The translations under genes were made by a program, and so were the position numbers. From the NCBI RefSeq assembly GCF_003344785.1, contig NZ_QPMK01000005.1, forward strand, positions 186,001-250,000: a stretch of 64,000 nt of DNA, given 5' to 3'. Under the pieces are notes generated by a model that saw nothing but the letters and a program-made list of their open reading frames with translations, did not search any database and was not told where the DNA came from. Positions 61,810-64,000 of this stretch are shown here, piece by piece (the first letter of the stretch is position 1; the number at the start of each line of letters is the position of its first letter). Source of the DNA: Thalassococcus profundi. Lineage in GTDB: Bacteria > Pseudomonadota > Alphaproteobacteria > Rhodobacterales > Rhodobacteraceae.

Positions 61810-62799
61810 ATGTCCGACATCGACGAGACCCTGACGCTTGACCTGACGGGCCTGCGCACCGCCGACTGGCTTGCAGCCCTGTCGGAGCTTGGCCAGAGCA
61901 CAGGCTTTTTCGAACAGCTGGGCAAGCGCCACGCCGCGCTGTTCATCGACGAGGGCGACACGCTGCTGGTCAGCTTCGAGTCGATCCCCGGCGTTCAGGC
62001 GCTGTCCGACGACGGCGCGCCGCTGGGCTTCGATCTCGTGCGCAGCCAGGGCTGGTCGCACCTCTGCCTCCTGTCCGACGGCGACACCTGGTTCCGCGAC
62101 CAGCGCATTTACGGCTTCTTCGACCAGCTCAACGACGACGGCTTCTTCGACGATTTCGAACGGGTGATCTTCTTCGGCGCCGGGTCCTGCGGCTATGCCG
62201 CCGCCGCCTATTCCGTCGCCGCCCCCGGCGCGCGTGTGGTGGCGCTGCAACCGCAGGCCTCGCTCGACCCGCGGGTCAGCGAATGGGACGACCGCTTTGC
62301 CCGGATGCGCCGGCTCAGCTTCACCGACCGCTATGGCTATGCGCCCGACATGATCGACGCCGCCGACCGCGCCTTCATCCTCTACGACCCGCGCGAGCCG
62401 CTCGACGCCATGCATTCGGCGCTCTTCACCCGGCGCAATGTGACCCGGTTCCGCCTGCCCTCCATGGGCGGCGCCCTGCAAGGCGACCTGATCGAACTCG
62501 ACCTGCTGACGCCGATCATCGTGGCCGCCGCCGACGGCACGCTCGACACCGCACGGTTTGCCGCGATGATGCGCGTCCGGCGGCAATACGCGCCATACCT
62601 GCGCAAGCTGCTGGCACGGCTCGAAGCCCACGACCGGCCGGGCCTCGCAGAGATGCTCTGCCGCAACGTGACCTCGCGGATGCATGCGCCGCGCTTCCAG
62701 CGCAAGCTCGAAGGTCTGCGCGCCGCACGCAAGGCGGCCCAAGGCAACGCCGATCCGGAGCCCGCCCCCGAGCCGGAGCCGCCAGCCGGCGACGCCTGA
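61810..62799 (+). CDS. Unassigned protein with a hydrolase-like nucleophile-elbow segment
   Basis: The 329-residue soluble protein follows the glycosyltransferase cluster after 120 bases. The middle reads [20 protein letters not shown] and then [20 protein letters not shown]. This resembles the 'YGTSMGGYAAL...' elbow of alpha/beta hydrolases, but a Gly stands where the nucleophilic Ser would align. The C-terminus is Pro/Glu-rich ([12 protein letters not shown]). I recall homologues named phosphoadenosine phosphosulfate reductase, but no motif of that enzyme is visible, so I do not use that name. Its role with the cluster is unknown. Confidence 0.6.
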   Translation: MSDIDETLTLDLTGLRTADWLAALSELGQSTGFFEQLGKRHAALFIDEGDTLLVSFESIPGVQALSDDGAPLGFDLVRSQGWSHLCLLSDGDTWFRDQRIYGFFDQLNDDGFFDDFERVIFFGAGSCGYAAAAYSVAAPGARVVALQPQASLDPRVSEWDDRFARMRRLSFTDRYGYAPDMIDAADRAFILYDPREPLDAMHSALFTRRNVTRFRLPSMGGALQGDLIELDLLTPIIVAAADGTLDTARFAAMMRVRRQYAPYLRKLLARLEAHDRPGLAEMLCRNVTSRMHAPRFQRKLEGLRAARKAAQGNADPEPAPEPEPPAGDA

Positions 62800-62849
62800 C
62801 GCGCAAAGCCTCTGGCGCTTTGCGTCAAGCCCATGCTAACCGCTCGGGC

Positions 62850-63890
62850 ATGACCCAGAGCCTCACCCTCCGCCGCCCCGACGACTGGCACCTGCATTTG
62901 CGCGACGGCGCCATGCTGCGCGCCGTGGCCCCCGAATCCGCCCGCCACTTCGCCCGCGCCATCGTCATGCCGAACCTCGTGCCGCCGGTGGTGACAGGCG
63001 ACCAGGCCGCCGCCTACCGCGACCGCATCCTGGCGGCCCTGCCCGAAGGCGCGGACTTCACCCCGCTGATGACGCTCTATCTCACCGAAGACACCGACCC
63101 CGACGACCTCACCGCCGCCCACGCCAGCGGGCTGGTGACGGCGGTCAAGCTCTACCCGGCGGGGGCCACCACCAACTCCGCCTCGGGCGTGCGCGATTTC
63201 GACAAGGTCCGCCCGGTGCTCGAGAAAATGGCCGAGATCGGCTGCCCGCTTTGCGTGCACGGAGAGGTCACCGATGCGGAGATCGACATCTTCGACCGCG
63301 AGGCGGTGTTCATCGACCGCGTGCTCGACCCGATCCGCCGCACGACGCCCGGCCTGCGGGTGGTGATGGAGCATATCACCACGAAGGACGGCGCCGACTA
63401 TGCCCGCGACGGCGGTGCGGACCTGGGCGCCACGATCACCACGCATCACCTGGTGATCAACCGCAACCACATTCTCGCGGGCGGCATCAAGCCGCATTAT
63501 TACTGCCTGCCCGTCGCCAAGCGCGAAACCCACCGACAGGCCCTCGTCGCCGCCGTCACCTCGGGCGACCCGAGCTTTTTCCTCGGCACCGACAGCGCGC
63601 CGCACACCGATGCCAACAAGCTCTTGCCCTGCGGCTGCGCCGGCTGCTTCACCGCGCCCAACACCCTGTCGATCCTGGCCGAGGTGTTCGAGCGCGAAGC
63701 CGCCCTCGACCGGCTCGAAGCCTTCGCCAGCCTCAACGGCCCCGCCTTCTACCGCCTGCCGGTCAACGATACCCGGATCACCCTGACACGCGGCGATCCG
63801 GTGCAGTACCCGCCGCAGCTCGAGACTGACGACGGCCCCGTCACGCTTTTCGACCCCGGTTTCCCGCTGCATTGGGCGGTCGAGCCCTGA
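62850..63890 (+). CDS. pyrC: Dihydroorotase
   Basis: The 346-residue amidohydrolase closes the pyrimidine ring in UMP synthesis. Metal-binding and catalytic residues are in [20 protein letters not shown], '[20 protein letters not shown]' (carboxylated lysine), [20 protein letters not shown] and '[20 protein letters not shown]'. It is the class II (PyrC) type of typical length. The ATG at 62850 gives [16 protein letters not shown], placing the metal site near the N-terminus. pyrE follows. Confidence 0.96.
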   Translation: MTQSLTLRRPDDWHLHLRDGAMLRAVAPESARHFARAIVMPNLVPPVVTGDQAAAYRDRILAALPEGADFTPLMTLYLTEDTDPDDLTAAHASGLVTAVKLYPAGATTNSASGVRDFDKVRPVLEKMAEIGCPLCVHGEVTDAEIDIFDREAVFIDRVLDPIRRTTPGLRVVMEHITTKDGADYARDGGADLGATITTHHLVINRNHILAGGIKPHYYCLPVAKRETHRQALVAAVTSGDPSFFLGTDSAPHTDANKLLPCGCAGCFTAPNTLSILAEVFEREAALDRLEAFASLNGPAFYRLPVNDTRITLTRGDPVQYPPQLETDDGPVTLFDPGFPLHWAVEP

Positions 63891-63893
63891 CAG

Positions 63894-63950
63894 CTTCATC
63901 TTGCCCATAAACTCCCGCCGGAGGCTCCGACCGCAGCCGCAGGCGTCACG
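63894..63950 (+). repeat. Dispersed repeat, family 1, divergent copy C
   Basis: The first 20 bases, CTTCATCTTGCCCATAAACT, match copies A and B, but the body is different: a 4-bp CTCC/GGAG hairpin around CGCC replaces the 9-bp hairpin. The tail shares GTCACGCC with the sequence after copy A. It starts four bases after the pyrC stop, again downstream of a gene and in sense orientation. Confidence 0.65.
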
Positions 63951-63968
63951 CCCGAACACGAGGTTCCC

Positions 63969-64000
63969 ATGATCCCCACCGCCGCCCCGACCAACGAAGA
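63969..64000 (+). CDS. pyrE: Orotate phosphoribosyltransferase, first codons only
   Basis: Ten codons are present before the window ends: MIPTAAPTNE followed by the first two bases of the next codon. The start of orotate phosphoribosyltransferase in this group reads similarly (MIPxxxPxxEEMARLxA), and the position directly after pyrC fits. The identification rests on these few residues plus context. Confidence 0.6.
   Translation, partial: MIPTAAPTNE

Noticed and set aside
61810-62799. The name phosphoadenosine phosphosulfate reductase for this protein
   Set aside because: None of the PAPS reductase motifs (substrate loop or the C-terminal ECGxH cysteine) is visible in the sequence.

Overview
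The window is GC-rich (about two thirds G+C by eye) and gene-dense, with Rhodobacteraceae (roseobacter-type Alphaproteobacteria) gene content: a full C-P lyase cluster, a fused indolepyruvate ferredoxin oxidoreductase, an alphaproteobacterial Fur/Mur without the CxxC zinc motifs, a MoxR/CoxE pair and a stand-alone small PurL. I see no rRNA, tRNA, CRISPR array, intact insertion sequence, integrase or prophage.

Layout. 1-1.9 kb: the 5' end of an aldehyde dehydrogenase, a divergent LysR regulator and a small exported protein. 2.0-15.9 kb: phosphonate uptake and cleavage. phnC-phnD-phnE-phnE2 and a hexapeptide acetyltransferase follow a Pho-box-like array of 11-bp-phased repeats; phnF (minus strand) is divergent from phnG-H-I-J-K-L-N-M. 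The two halves are separated by a compositionally different islet (6.8-8.7 kb) holding one unrecognised cysteine-rich exported protein. 15.9-24.7 kb: purine catabolism (LysR, xdhA, xdhB, xdhC, a xanthine/uracil-type permease and guanine deaminase). 24.9-33.4 kb: an XRE-cupin regulator divergent from an amino-acid-type ABC transporter with a FAD amine oxidase, then a nucleoside hydrolase, an exported protein, two GNAT acetyltransferases (the second frameshifted) and the SelO AMPylator.

33.5-47.6 kb: two EamA exporters, a ZntB-like transporter, a DUF533/TerB-like protein, a DEAD-box helicase, fur, and a minus-strand run iorAB - acyltransferase - murI - argC - ccmE, with a LysR gene divergent from iorAB. 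A candidate small RNA with a strong intrinsic terminator lies at 47.64-47.75 kb. 48.3-55.6 kb: an exported protein, purL, a large OmpA-family protein with an acidic Ala/Glu repeat region, and a CoxE-like VWA protein with a MoxR ATPase. 55.9-62.8 kb: a compact cluster of three related glycosyltransferase domains, one sulfotransferase with an intact PAPS loop, one sulfotransferase-like domain that has lost the loop and is fused to a glycosyltransferase, an FkbM methyltransferase and a hydrolase-like protein of unknown role. The window closes with pyrC and the first codons of pyrE.

The most unusual signals outside known genes are two families of dispersed, structured intergenic repeats. Copies sit just downstream of stop codons on the transcribed strand, and paired substitutions preserve their hairpins. 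The other highlights are the candidate sRNA with a pyrimidine-rich loop, the sulfotransferase/glycosyltransferase cluster with its loop-less fusion protein, the orphan gene inside the phn locus, and a GNAT gene that a single-base restoration would make translationally coupled to selO.
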